In this document: positions 16,332 to 23,761 of the stretch, in pieces
Layout: each line of letters begins with the position of its first letter
How positions within the stretch are numbered: the first letter of the stretch is position 1
Source: Candidatus Rokuibacteriota bacterium
GTDB taxonomy: Bacteria > Methylomirabilota > Methylomirabilia > Rokubacteriales > CSP1-6
Direction of reading: 5' to 3'
DNA length: 38,030 bases
Assembly: GCA_003221455.1 (NCBI GenBank)
Contig: QHRX01000028.1
Location: 1-38,030, forward strand
Program-made: the position numbers and the translations under genes
The notes under the pieces: generated by a model
Told to the model about the DNA's origin: nothing
Database searches by the model: none
What the model saw: the letters and a program-made list of their open reading frames with translations, nothing else

Positions 16332-17197
16332 CGCGGCGGCGCCTCCGCGGGCTCGGCCGGGGCGGGCTCTGCGCGCTCGTGGTGGCGGGCGCGCTGTTCC
16401 CGATCTCCTTCATGCTGGTCCAGGCGCTGAAGACCCCCCAGGAGGACGTGTTCGGCCACCCCCTGATCGTGCGGGCGCCCACGCTCGACAACTTCCGCGA
16501 GCTCTTCGGCGAGGCGCGCCAGGAGCGCGGCCTCGTCGGGCGTGTCCTCCTTCGCACCTACCCCGTCGTGAGATGGCTCGAGAACACGCTGCTCGTCTTC
16601 GGGGCGTCGATCGTGCTCACGCTCGGCCTGAGCGTCATGGCGGGCTACGGCCTCGGCTGGCTCCGCCCGCCCGGATGGCGCGGCTGGCGGCGCGGGCTCC
16701 TCGCGACCTACGCCATCCCCCACACGATCCTCTTCATCCCGCTCTACCAGGTCGTGATCCGGCTCGGCCTCGAGGACAGCTTGGCCGCGCTGATCCTCAC
16801 CTACCCGATGCTCGCGCTCCCCTTCTGCGTCTGGCTCCTCTCCGCCTACTGGGAGCGCCTGCCCCGCGCGCTCGAGGACGCGGCCCGGGTCGACGGCGCG
16901 AGCCGTCCCGCCGTGTTCTTCCGGATCCTCCTGCCGCTCAGCACGCCCGTCCTCGTCGCCGCCGGGGTCTTCACGCTCGGGACCGTCGCCAGCGACTTCA
17001 TGCTCGCCTCGGTGTTCCTCACCGACCCGCGTGTCCAGACCCTCCCGGTGGGCGTCGGCACGATGGACGTCGGCCTCGAGGAGCTGCCGGCGGTGGCCGC
17101 GATCAATCTGCTGGCGATCCCGCTGGCGCTCCTCTGCGGCGTCTTCGTCCGGAGCTACGTCCGCGGCCTCGCCGCCGCCATGGCCGAGGGCGCCTGA
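16328..17197 (+). CDS. ABC permease, MalG/UgpE-like
   Basis: 289 residues from GTG 16328, which overlaps the previous stop. Six predicted spans with a larger loop at about residues 40-85 (an insert containing GEARQERGLVGRV) than in the 13441 permease. The EAA loop is normal (LEDAARVDGASRPAVFFRILLPLSTP, about 182-207). The MalG hallmark YALARLK is changed to YGLGWLRPPG. It pairs with the 15465 permease to make transporter B and ends the plus-strand operon 9 nt before the convergent beta-propeller gene. Confidence 0.88.
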   Translation: MTRRRLRGLGRGGLCALVVAGALFPISFMLVQALKTPQEDVFGHPLIVRAPTLDNFRELFGEARQERGLVGRVLLRTYPVVRWLENTLLVFGASIVLTLGLSVMAGYGLGWLRPPGWRGWRRGLLATYAIPHTILFIPLYQVVIRLGLEDSLAALILTYPMLALPFCVWLLSAYWERLPRALEDAARVDGASRPAVFFRILLPLSTPVLVAAGVFTLGTVASDFMLASVFLTDPRVQTLPVGVGTMDVGLEELPAVAAINLLAIPLALLCGVFVRSYVRGLAAAMAEGA

Positions 17198-17206
17198 GCG
17201 CTGGAC

Positions 17207-18214
17207 TCAGGGCGGCGGGAGCCGCAGCCGGACGATCCGGTGAAGCGCGGACTCGGCGACGTAGACCCGGCCCGCCGGGTCGAGGGCGATGCCCTCGGGA
17301 TCCGCGAGGTCCTGGGCCAGGGTCGAGACCTGGCCGTCCGGCGCGACGCGAAAGACGCGGCCGATGTGGAACCCGCCGCTCACGAGGACGCTTCCGTCGG
17401 GCGTCGCCACCATCGAGATCCGCTGGTACTGCCCGAGCGGCAGCCGGGCGAGCGGCTCGAGCTCGCCCGTCGACGAGACGCGGAACACCTGCCCCATCGA
17501 CCCGAGGGCGAAGACCGCGCCCGTCGGCGCCACCGCGACCGAGATGAGCCTCGGCAGGAGCCCGCCGCCCGCCCGCCCGCCCCACCCGCGCGGGAAGAGC
17601 GGGGCGGCGCGCTCGAGGTCGCGGGGCAGCGCGACCTCGGGATCGAGGTCGAGGCGGAGGAGCAGCGGACCCCGGTAGTCCTCGTCGCGAAGCCACTCGA
17701 AGCCCGGCGGCCCGGGACGCTCCGCGGGCGAGTCGATCGAGGGGTCGGCGTAGTCGACGACCAGGAGCCGCCCCTCCCCGTCGAAGGCAAGGGTGCCGCC
17801 GCCGGCGAGCCGGTGGAGGCCCAGCGCGTAGAGGGCGAGCCCGGCGTCGGCCGAGAGCCGGTAGATTCGGCTCCCGTTCTCCTCGCCGAGGAACAGGTCG
17901 CCCGAGCGCGGCTCGACGGCGAGGCTCCCCAGCGAGAACGGGCGCGGCCCCCGCGCGAAGGGGATGCGGACCCGAGGGGCGCCCGAGAGGTCGAGGCTCC
18001 CGCCGCGGTCGAGCGGCACCCGCACGATCTCGCCCGCCGCGTCGCCGGCGGACCCCGGGCCCAGGACGACCAGCCTCCCCTCGCGGTCGAGGGCGAGCTG
18101 GAGGGGACGGGCGATCCCGGTTGCGACGACGTCCGCGGGCGGGCGCCCGGCCGCCGCGCCGCCGACGAACGCGGTGACGGCCGCCAGGGAGAGCGCGCCC
18201 AGCTCGGCTCGCAT
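17207..18214 (-). CDS. secreted NHL/SMP-30-like beta-propeller protein
   Basis: 335 residues with a signal peptide (residues 1-23, ending Ala-Ala-Ala-Gly) and repeating blade-like units of the form GxLLVVDYADPSI, GAVFALGSMGQVFRVSSTGEL, GSVLVSGGFHIGRVFRVAPDGQV and GRVYVAESALHRIVRL. Such repeats mark NHL or SMP-30/gluconolactonase-type six-bladed propellers. The catalytic acidic set of a lactonase cannot be assigned with certainty, so either sugar-lactone hydrolysis or a purely binding role is possible. It begins 5 nt after the permease stop, last in the minus-strand operon with a binding protein and two permeases. A periplasmic enzyme or sensor acting on the imported solute is the simplest reading. 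Confidence 0.8.
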   Translation of the reverse strand: MRAELGALSLAAVTAFVGGAAAGRPPADVVATGIARPLQLALDREGRLVVLGPGSAGDAAGEIVRVPLDRGGSLDLSGAPRVRIPFARGPRPFSLGSLAVEPRSGDLFLGEENGSRIYRLSADAGLALYALGLHRLAGGGTLAFDGEGRLLVVDYADPSIDSPAERPGPPGFEWLRDEDYRGPLLLRLDLDPEVALPRDLERAAPLFPRGWGGRAGGGLLPRLISVAVAPTGAVFALGSMGQVFRVSSTGELEPLARLPLGQYQRISMVATPDGSVLVSGGFHIGRVFRVAPDGQVSTLAQDLADPEGIALDPAGRVYVAESALHRIVRLRLPPP

Positions 18215-18219
18215 GTCCG

Positions 18220-19071
18220 CTACTTGATCGCGGCGCCCGTGATCCCCGAGATGAACTTGTCGAGAAAGAGGTTGTAGACGATCGCGACCGGCACGCCGAC
18301 CAGGAGCGCCCCCGCCATGAGCGAGCCCCAGAAGTAGACGTCGCCCCGGATCAGCTCGGTGGCGACGCCAAGCGGCACCGGCTTTTGGTCCGACACCGAG
18401 ATGAAGGCGAGCGAGTAGAGGAAGTCCTGCATCGACAGCGTGAACGAGAAGATCACCGCGGTGACGAGCCCGGGCCAGCTGACCGGCAGGACCACGCGCA
18501 GCAGCGCGCCGAGCTGGCCGCAGCCGTCGACCTGCGCCGCCTCCTCGATTTCGAACGGGACCGTCTTGAAGAACCCCATCAGCAGCCAGGTGCAGAACGG
18601 GATCGTGAAGGTCGGGTACACCACCACGAGCGACCACCAGGAGTCCTGGAGCCCGAGCTCGCTGACGACCCGGGCGAGCGGGAGGAAGAGGATGATCGGC
18701 GGGACGAGGTAGGTCATGAAGATGCCGATGCCGAGGTTCTCGGCGCCGGGCAGCTTGAGCCGGGCGAGCGCGTAGCCCGCAGGGACGGCCGTGAGAATCG
18801 TGATGACGGAGACCCAGAACGAGACGGACATCGTGTTGACGATCCAGTCCGCGTAGGACGTCCGCCAGAAGAGCAGGGCGAAGTTCTTCAGCGTGGGGGG
18901 CAGGTTGAACCAGAACGGCACCACGTCCATCCGGTAGAGATCCGCCTCCTGCTTGATGGCGGTGATCGCCATCCAGAGGATCGGGAAGACGGCGAGGACG
19001 AGGAAGGGCGCCAGCCCTGCGTAGATCAGGACGTGCTTTCGGACGGCCCGCCGCCGCGCGCTCCGCGGCAT
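18220..19071 (-). CDS. ABC sugar-type permease, MalG/UgpE class
   Basis: 283 residues, six predicted spans, MalG hallmark YALARLKLPG near residue 100. The EAA loop FEIEEAAQVDGCGQLGALLRVVLPVSWPG carries the conserved Gly. The C-terminus (IRGDVYFWGSLMAGALLVGVPVAIVYN...) closely resembles the 13441 permease. ATG 19071 overlaps the stop of the preceding permease (TGATG). It forms transporter C with the 19071-20054 gene. No ATPase lies in this minus-strand operon. Confidence 0.9.
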   Translation of the reverse strand: MPRSARRRAVRKHVLIYAGLAPFLVLAVFPILWMAITAIKQEADLYRMDVVPFWFNLPPTLKNFALLFWRTSYADWIVNTMSVSFWVSVITILTAVPAGYALARLKLPGAENLGIGIFMTYLVPPIILFLPLARVVSELGLQDSWWSLVVVYPTFTIPFCTWLLMGFFKTVPFEIEEAAQVDGCGQLGALLRVVLPVSWPGLVTAVIFSFTLSMQDFLYSLAFISVSDQKPVPLGVATELIRGDVYFWGSLMAGALLVGVPVAIVYNLFLDKFISGITGAAIK

Positions 19072-20054
19072 CACCACTCCCGCCGGCGGAGGTTGCGGAG
19101 CAGCAGGACCATCGCGGGCAGCAGCAGCGGGAACAAGAAGAGCGAGATCGCGGCGCCCCGGCCCAGCGCGCCGGCCTGGATGCCCACGCGGTAGGCGAGC
19201 GTGGGGAGGATCTCGGTGGCGCCGTTGGGGCCGCCGTTGGTCAGCAGGTAGACGATGCTGATGTCGGAGAGGGTGAAGACCGTGTCGAAGAGGCCGCCGA
19301 CCAACAGGATCGGCGCGATCATGGGCACGATCACCTGCCGCAGGCGCTGGAGGAAGTTGGCCCCGTCCACCTTGGCGGCGTCGATGACCTCGGGCGGCAC
19401 CGAGGTGAGCCCGGCCATGAGGACGATGGCGCCGAAGGGGAAGCTCCGCCACACGTTGACGAACATCACCGACGCGAGGGCGAGGGCCGGCTGGCCGAGC
19501 CAGACCGGCCAGCCGTCCGTCCCGTAGGCGCCGATCAGGTGGAGCCGCCCGAGCGCCCAGTTGATGACGCTGAACTGCGAGTCCAGCATCCACTTCCAGC
19601 CGAGCGCACTCACCGCGATGGGGATGGTGAACGGCATGACGAGGAGCGCCCGCACCACCTTCCGGCCCCGGAACCGCTGCATGAGCAGGAACGCGAGGGT
19701 GGTGCCGAGGATGCTCTTGGCGATGCCGGCGCCGAGCGTGAAGACGAGGGAGTTGCGGAGCGCGACGCGGAACGTCGAGCTCTCGACCGCGGCCAGCAGA
19801 TTGTCGATCCCGACGAAGCGCGCGACCGGCGCGCCCACGCTCGCGTCGCTGAGCGCCAGGTAGAGCGAGAAGAGGAACGGCACGCCGACCAGCAGCCCGA
19901 CGTAGAGAACGGCCGGCGTGAGCAGGCTGTAGCCGAACACGAACCGCCGGACGGCGATGCTCCGCCACCACCGGGGCGCCACCCGCGCGGTGGGAACCCC
20001 GATCGCGAGGGCGGCGGGGCGCTCTCCCTTGCCGCCCGCCGACACCTCCCCCAT
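19071..20054 (-). CDS. ABC sugar-type permease, MalF/UgpA class
   Basis: 327 residues with a ~35-residue cytoplasmic N-terminus and six predicted spans. The EAA loop is VIDAAKVDGANFLQRLRQVIVPMIAP and the MalF-class LLTNGGPNGATE segment follows. ATG 20054 overlaps the stop of the binding protein gene (TGATG). Similar in layout to the 12464 permease (LSDASVG near the first loop in both), suggesting an old duplication of the whole binding protein-permease-permease module. Confidence 0.9.
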   Translation of the reverse strand: MGEVSAGGKGERPAALAIGVPTARVAPRWWRSIAVRRFVFGYSLLTPAVLYVGLLVGVPFLFSLYLALSDASVGAPVARFVGIDNLLAAVESSTFRVALRNSLVFTLGAGIAKSILGTTLAFLLMQRFRGRKVVRALLVMPFTIPIAVSALGWKWMLDSQFSVINWALGRLHLIGAYGTDGWPVWLGQPALALASVMFVNVWRSFPFGAIVLMAGLTSVPPEVIDAAKVDGANFLQRLRQVIVPMIAPILLVGGLFDTVFTLSDISIVYLLTNGGPNGATEILPTLAYRVGIQAGALGRGAAISLFLFPLLLPAMVLLLRNLRRREW

Positions 20055-21358
20055 CAGCCGGCTTGGTGCTTGGCGTAGATGCGCCGAATCTCGCCCATCC
20101 CCCACCCGACCGTGGCCTCGATGTCCTGGCCGCGGGCGACGCGCGTGAACATGTCGGGGATGATGAAGCTCGTCAGGACCTCCTGGGCCGGCGGGGACAT
20201 CGGGCCCGGGTAGCCGAAGAAGGAGGTGATCTTGCCGATGTCCTGGAGCGTGTGGAGCTTGGGGTCGGTGCCGATGACCGGCATGGGCTTCTGGTACTGG
20301 CCCTGGAGGAAGGGCAGGTTGTAGCCGCGGCTGGCCGTCATCGCCTCCTTCTGGTGGTCGCCGACGTACTCGACGAACTCCTTGGCCGCCGCCACGTTCT
20401 TCGAGAACTTCCAGATCGCCCACACGTTCGGCTCGCCGACGTTCCGCCGCTCCCCGCCCGGCCCCGCCGCCTCGGGGAGGACGAAGGTGTTCCGGAAGAC
20501 CTCGGGGTTCGTGTCCTCGGTCGTCCGGTAGGCCGAGATCGCGTCGTGGATGCAGCAGGCGACCCCCGAGGCGAGATACCGGTTGTCGGCGGCGTCGTCC
20601 CACGAGAAGACCTCGGGGGTCATGCCCTCCTCGTAGAGCGCCTTGGCGAACCGCAGCGCCTCCCGCGTCTCCTTCGAGTCGAGCAGGACCTCCCGCCCCG
20701 ACGGGTCCGCCTCCCGGGCACCGAAGCAGTAGAGCACCGCGCGCCAGTTGTGGTTCGCGTCGTTACAGTGCGAGAACTGGATGCCCGTCGGATGGCCGGT
20801 CGGCTTCAGGGTCCGCGCGGCCGTCCTGAACTTCTCCCAGGTGTCGGGGGCGGCCAGGCCATGCTGGTCGAAGAGGTCCTTTCGCCAGAGGATCGGGATC
20901 GCGATAAAGAAGTCCGGGATCCCGTACCACGTCCCGCCCACCTGGGCCGCGCTCGTGGCCGACGGCATCCAGCCGCCGTACTTCTTGGCGAGCCGCCCGG
21001 CGACGTCGGTCATGTCGACGAGGTTGCGGTAGTAGTGGCCGGTGAGGATCTGGCCGACGAAGTAGATGAGGTCGTGGCCGGCGCCCGCCGCGAACTCGGC
21101 CGCGTACCGGGCCGGCAGCTCGAGATGAGGGATGTGGTCGACCAGCACCCGGACACCGTTCTTCTCTCCCCACTCCTGGGCGAACTTGTCAAACCACTGG
21201 TCGTAGGCAGGCACGAAGTGGCTCCACTTCAGCATGCGGAGCGTCGTGCCCCGGATCTGCGCGGGGGCCTGACGCGCGTCGAGCATCGTCGCCAGCGACG
21301 CCCCCGCTACGACCGTCCCCGAGAACCGCATGAACTCGCGCCGGGTCACTCTAGCCAT
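20054..21358 (-). CDS. Tat-exported ABC solute-binding protein, paralogue 3
   Basis: 434 residues, first gene of the minus-strand operon. The twin-arginine signal is VTRREFMRF (Arg6-Arg7), hydrophobic to about residue 25, with likely cleavage near Ala-Pro-Ala. The mature start TTLRMLKWSHFVPAYDQWFD has the same pattern as paralogues 1 and 2. Similarity elsewhere is much lower apart from the DDAADNRYLASG region and the C-terminal helix ending EIRRIYAKHQ. Carbohydrate-type family 1 binding protein; the ligand is likely different from those of paralogues 1 and 2. ATG 21358 is preceded by GGGGAGGG. Confidence 0.92.
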   Translation of the reverse strand: MARVTRREFMRFSGTVVAGASLATMLDARQAPAQIRGTTLRMLKWSHFVPAYDQWFDKFAQEWGEKNGVRVLVDHIPHLELPARYAAEFAAGAGHDLIYFVGQILTGHYYRNLVDMTDVAGRLAKKYGGWMPSATSAAQVGGTWYGIPDFFIAIPILWRKDLFDQHGLAAPDTWEKFRTAARTLKPTGHPTGIQFSHCNDANHNWRAVLYCFGAREADPSGREVLLDSKETREALRFAKALYEEGMTPEVFSWDDAADNRYLASGVACCIHDAISAYRTTEDTNPEVFRNTFVLPEAAGPGGERRNVGEPNVWAIWKFSKNVAAAKEFVEYVGDHQKEAMTASRGYNLPFLQGQYQKPMPVIGTDPKLHTLQDIGKITSFFGYPGPMSPPAQEVLTSFIIPDMFTRVARGQDIEATVGWGMGEIRRIYAKHQAG

Positions 21359-21743
21359 CGCGCCCTCCCCTGGGAACCGCCAGATAGTTTCTGTATCAGG
21401 ATGTCCGCCGCCGGACGGGCACCCCCGAGTATGCGATGGAGCAAGTGCTTGTCAAGTCGGCTCGCGCCGCCCGGTCCGGCGGCTCCCGGCCACGGCCAGG
21501 CGGACCCCCGGGTAAGTGTGCCCGCCGGCCGCGGTGGATCCGGGGGCCGCCGCGCCCGGCCCGGGGGTCGATCCGACCCGGCACCTCTCGAGCCGGCGAC
21601 TCCGCGCCCCGTGCGCCGCGGCCGGCGCGGTGTGCGCGACGGACCGCGGGCCAGGCGCACGCCTGGGGATGGTATCGTCTCGGGGATGACCGGGGAGCCC
21701 GTCTTTCACGCGGGTCGGGGCGCGCCGACCCAGGTCTGAGCGC

Positions 21744-22442
21744 GTGCGCCGGCCCGGCCTCATGCTGTTCGGCTCGATCGTGGCGATCGGCCTCGTCGCC
21801 GTCCTCGTCGCGATCGCCGTGGAGAACCCGCCGCCTCCGCCGGGCGCGGGGCTCGGCGAGCGGGTCTACTACCGGTACTGCGTCGACTGCCACGGCCAGG
21901 ACGGGCGCGGGTCGTGGCGGGCGCTCCTCTTCGTCATCCGGCCCGGGGACCTTACGGACGCCGCCCGGATGCGGGCCGACTCCGACGAGTACCTGCGCAT
22001 GCTGATCAAGCACGGCGGCGCGCCGCTCGGGAAGCCGGGCATGCCGGCCTTCGAGGGTACGCTCGACGACCGGCAGATCGACGCGGTGATCGGGTACGTG
22101 CGCGGCCTGAGTCGCGGAGCCCTCCCGGCGGGTGACGGGGCCGTCGGCCGGACCGGGAGCCGAGAGCAGTCCCCGCGCGCTGAGGAAAGAAGACCCGGCT
22201 CGGCCCTGAAGGGCCGGACCGTCGCGCGCAGGCGGGCGACGGGGTCGCGAGCCGGATCGGGGCGGGGAGGCCTAGTAGGGTTCTCCCATCACGCCCCGGC
22301 GGTTGGCGGCGCGGAGATCGTCGGGGGTCACGATCCACTTCCCGATGCAGCCCTCCTCGAAGAGGCCCTTGGCCGCGCCGTACCCGCTGCCGAACGTCAC
22401 CAGCATCGTGACGAGCGAGAGGGTGCTGCCGGCCGTGCATAG
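21744..22442 (+). CDS. membrane-anchored mono-heme cytochrome c with doubtful C-terminal tail
   Basis: GTG 21744 opens a frame whose first ~122 residues are a complete class I cytochrome c. It has an N-terminal hydrophobic anchor (about 7-26), a Pro-rich linker (ENPPPPPG), CVDCH at 46-50, an axial Met100 in GKPGMPAF and a final helix DDRQIDAVIGYVRGL. It is likely a periplasm-facing electron carrier. The remaining ~110 residues are Arg/Gly/Ala-rich without a fold, and the last 170 nt run antisense through the following gene. A GC hairpin with a 4-nt loop (CGGCCC/GGGCCG, 22201-22216) sits inside this tail. Either the protein has a spurious read-through tail or a frameshift has removed the natural stop near 22150. 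Confidence 0.75.
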   Translation: MRRPGLMLFGSIVAIGLVAVLVAIAVENPPPPPGAGLGERVYYRYCVDCHGQDGRGSWRALLFVIRPGDLTDAARMRADSDEYLRMLIKHGGAPLGKPGMPAFEGTLDDRQIDAVIGYVRGLSRGALPAGDGAVGRTGSREQSPRAEERRPGSALKGRTVARRRATGSRAGSGRGGLVGFSHHAPAVGGAEIVGGHDPLPDAALLEEALGRAVPAAERHQHRDEREGAAGRA

Positions 22443-22718
22443 CACGGCCCGGCCCGGCAGGCTGAACAGCGTCGCCACCGTGGCGCCCGCTTGGTAGGCC
22501 GCCTGGTAGCGGTGGGGGACGGGCGGGGCCGGCATCATCAGCGGGGGCTGCATCATCTGCGGAGCGGGGCTGGGTGGGCCGGGCGCGGGCGGCGCCGGGG
22601 ACGGCTCGGCGGACGGCGGCGTCTCGGACTCCGCCGCGCGGGCCAGCGGCGCGACGAGGCTCGGGCCCAAGAGGGCGACCAGGACAACAGCACTCATTAG
22701 CCGCGATGCGGTCGTCAT
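22272..22718 (-). CDS. proline-rich exported protein of unknown function
   Basis: 148 residues: signal peptide (about 1-28, RAA|ESE), then a ~40-residue Pro/Ala/Met-rich linker (PSPAPPAPGPPSPAPQMM...), then a conserved-looking C-terminal part with a hydrophobic glycine-rich segment (TAGSTLSLVTMLVTFGSGYGAAKGLFEEGCIGKWIV) that could span or insert in a membrane, and two cysteines. Probably periplasmic or envelope-associated. No recognised family. It is convergent with, and overlaps, the doubtful tail of the cytochrome c frame. The well-ordered C-terminus favours this strand as the real coding one in the overlap. Confidence 0.65.
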   Translation of the reverse strand: MTTASRLMSAVVLVALLGPSLVAPLARAAESETPPSAEPSPAPPAPGPPSPAPQMMQPPLMMPAPPVPHRYQAAYQAGATVATLFSLPGRAVLCTAGSTLSLVTMLVTFGSGYGAAKGLFEEGCIGKWIVTPDDLRAANRRGVMGEPY

Positions 22719-22858
22719 GCGACACCTCCCAGGTGCTCCCCTACCGTCTCCGGCGGAAGAGCCGACTCAGCGTCATCCTAGCAGACGGCCCCGCGCGGGA
22801 ACGCACGAAAAAGGCGGGGTATAATGCGCGCGCACCCATCACACCCGAGGAGGCCCTC

Positions 22859-23761
22859 ATGAGACTCGTCCGCTTCTCCCAGAACGGTCAGGCGCCGCGG
22901 CTCGGCCTGCTGCGGGGCGACCAGGTTGCCGACCTCGCGGCGAGCTACGCCGCCACGCTCGCCCGCAAGGGAGTCGGCCGCGCCGAGGCGATCGCCGCCG
23001 CCGTGTTCCCGCCGAGCACGCGGGCGTTCCTCGAAGCCGGCCCCGCCGCCCTCGACGCGATCCGGTCGATCACCGAGTGGGCGCAGGCGCCGCTCAACAC
23101 GCTCCGCCTGCACGCCCCCATCGCCGACCCGGGCAAGATCATCTGCATCGGCCTCAACTACCGGGACCACGCCGAGGAGTCGGGCATGCCGGTGCCGCCG
23201 GAGCCGCCGATGTTCCCGAAGTGGAGCAACGCGATCCTCGACCCGGGCGAGCCCATCCTCCGGCCGCGGGGCTGCCAGCAGCTCGACTGGGAGGTCGAGC
23301 TCGGCGTCGTCATCGGGCGCACGGCGCGCTACGTCCCCCGCGAGAAGGCCCTCGACCACGTCTTCGGCTATACGATCGTCAACGACGTGAGCGCCCGCGA
23401 CTTCCAGTTCGTGACGAGCCAGTGGGCCAAGGGGAAGATGTGCGAGACCTTCGCGCCGCTCGGGCCCTGCCTCGCCGACCGCGAGGAAGTGCCGAACCCC
23501 CACGTCCTCGAGCTCCGGACCTGGGTCAACGGCAAGCAGATGCAGCACGGCAGCACCACGAAGCTGATCTTCGACGTGACCTACCTCGTCTCGTACCTCT
23601 CCAACCTGATCACGCTCGCGCCGGGCGACCTGATCGCCACCGGCACGCCCCCCGGCGTGGGGCACGGCAAGAAGCCCCCCGTCTACATGGGCCCCGGTGA
23701 CGTCTGCCGGATGGAGATCACGGGCATCGGCGTCCTGGAGAACCCCGTCAAGGACGCTTAG
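22859..23761 (+). CDS. fumarylacetoacetate hydrolase family protein
   Basis: A 300-residue member of the FAH superfamily: metal-dependent C-C hydrolases, decarboxylases or isomerases acting on 2-oxo- or 2,4-dioxo acids in aromatic and sugar-acid degradation. The N-terminal ~80 residues are the variable cap. The catalytic part begins at KIICIGLNYRDHAEE (His104). Likely Mg ligands are Glu145 and Glu147 (DWEVELGVVIG) and Asp176 (VNDVSARDFQ). The later GDLIATGTPPGVG motif is diagnostic. ATG 22859 is preceded by GAGGAGG. Its stop overlaps the GTG of the phosphoglycerate mutase gene, so the two are translationally coupled. The substrate is not determinable; 2,4-diketo acid, ureidoglycolate-like or homoprotocatechuate-pathway substrates are options. 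Confidence 0.9.
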   Translation: MRLVRFSQNGQAPRLGLLRGDQVADLAASYAATLARKGVGRAEAIAAAVFPPSTRAFLEAGPAALDAIRSITEWAQAPLNTLRLHAPIADPGKIICIGLNYRDHAEESGMPVPPEPPMFPKWSNAILDPGEPILRPRGCQQLDWEVELGVVIGRTARYVPREKALDHVFGYTIVNDVSARDFQFVTSQWAKGKMCETFAPLGPCLADREEVPNPHVLELRTWVNGKQMQHGSTTKLIFDVTYLVSYLSNLITLAPGDLIATGTPPGVGHGKKPPVYMGPGDVCRMEITGIGVLENPVKDA

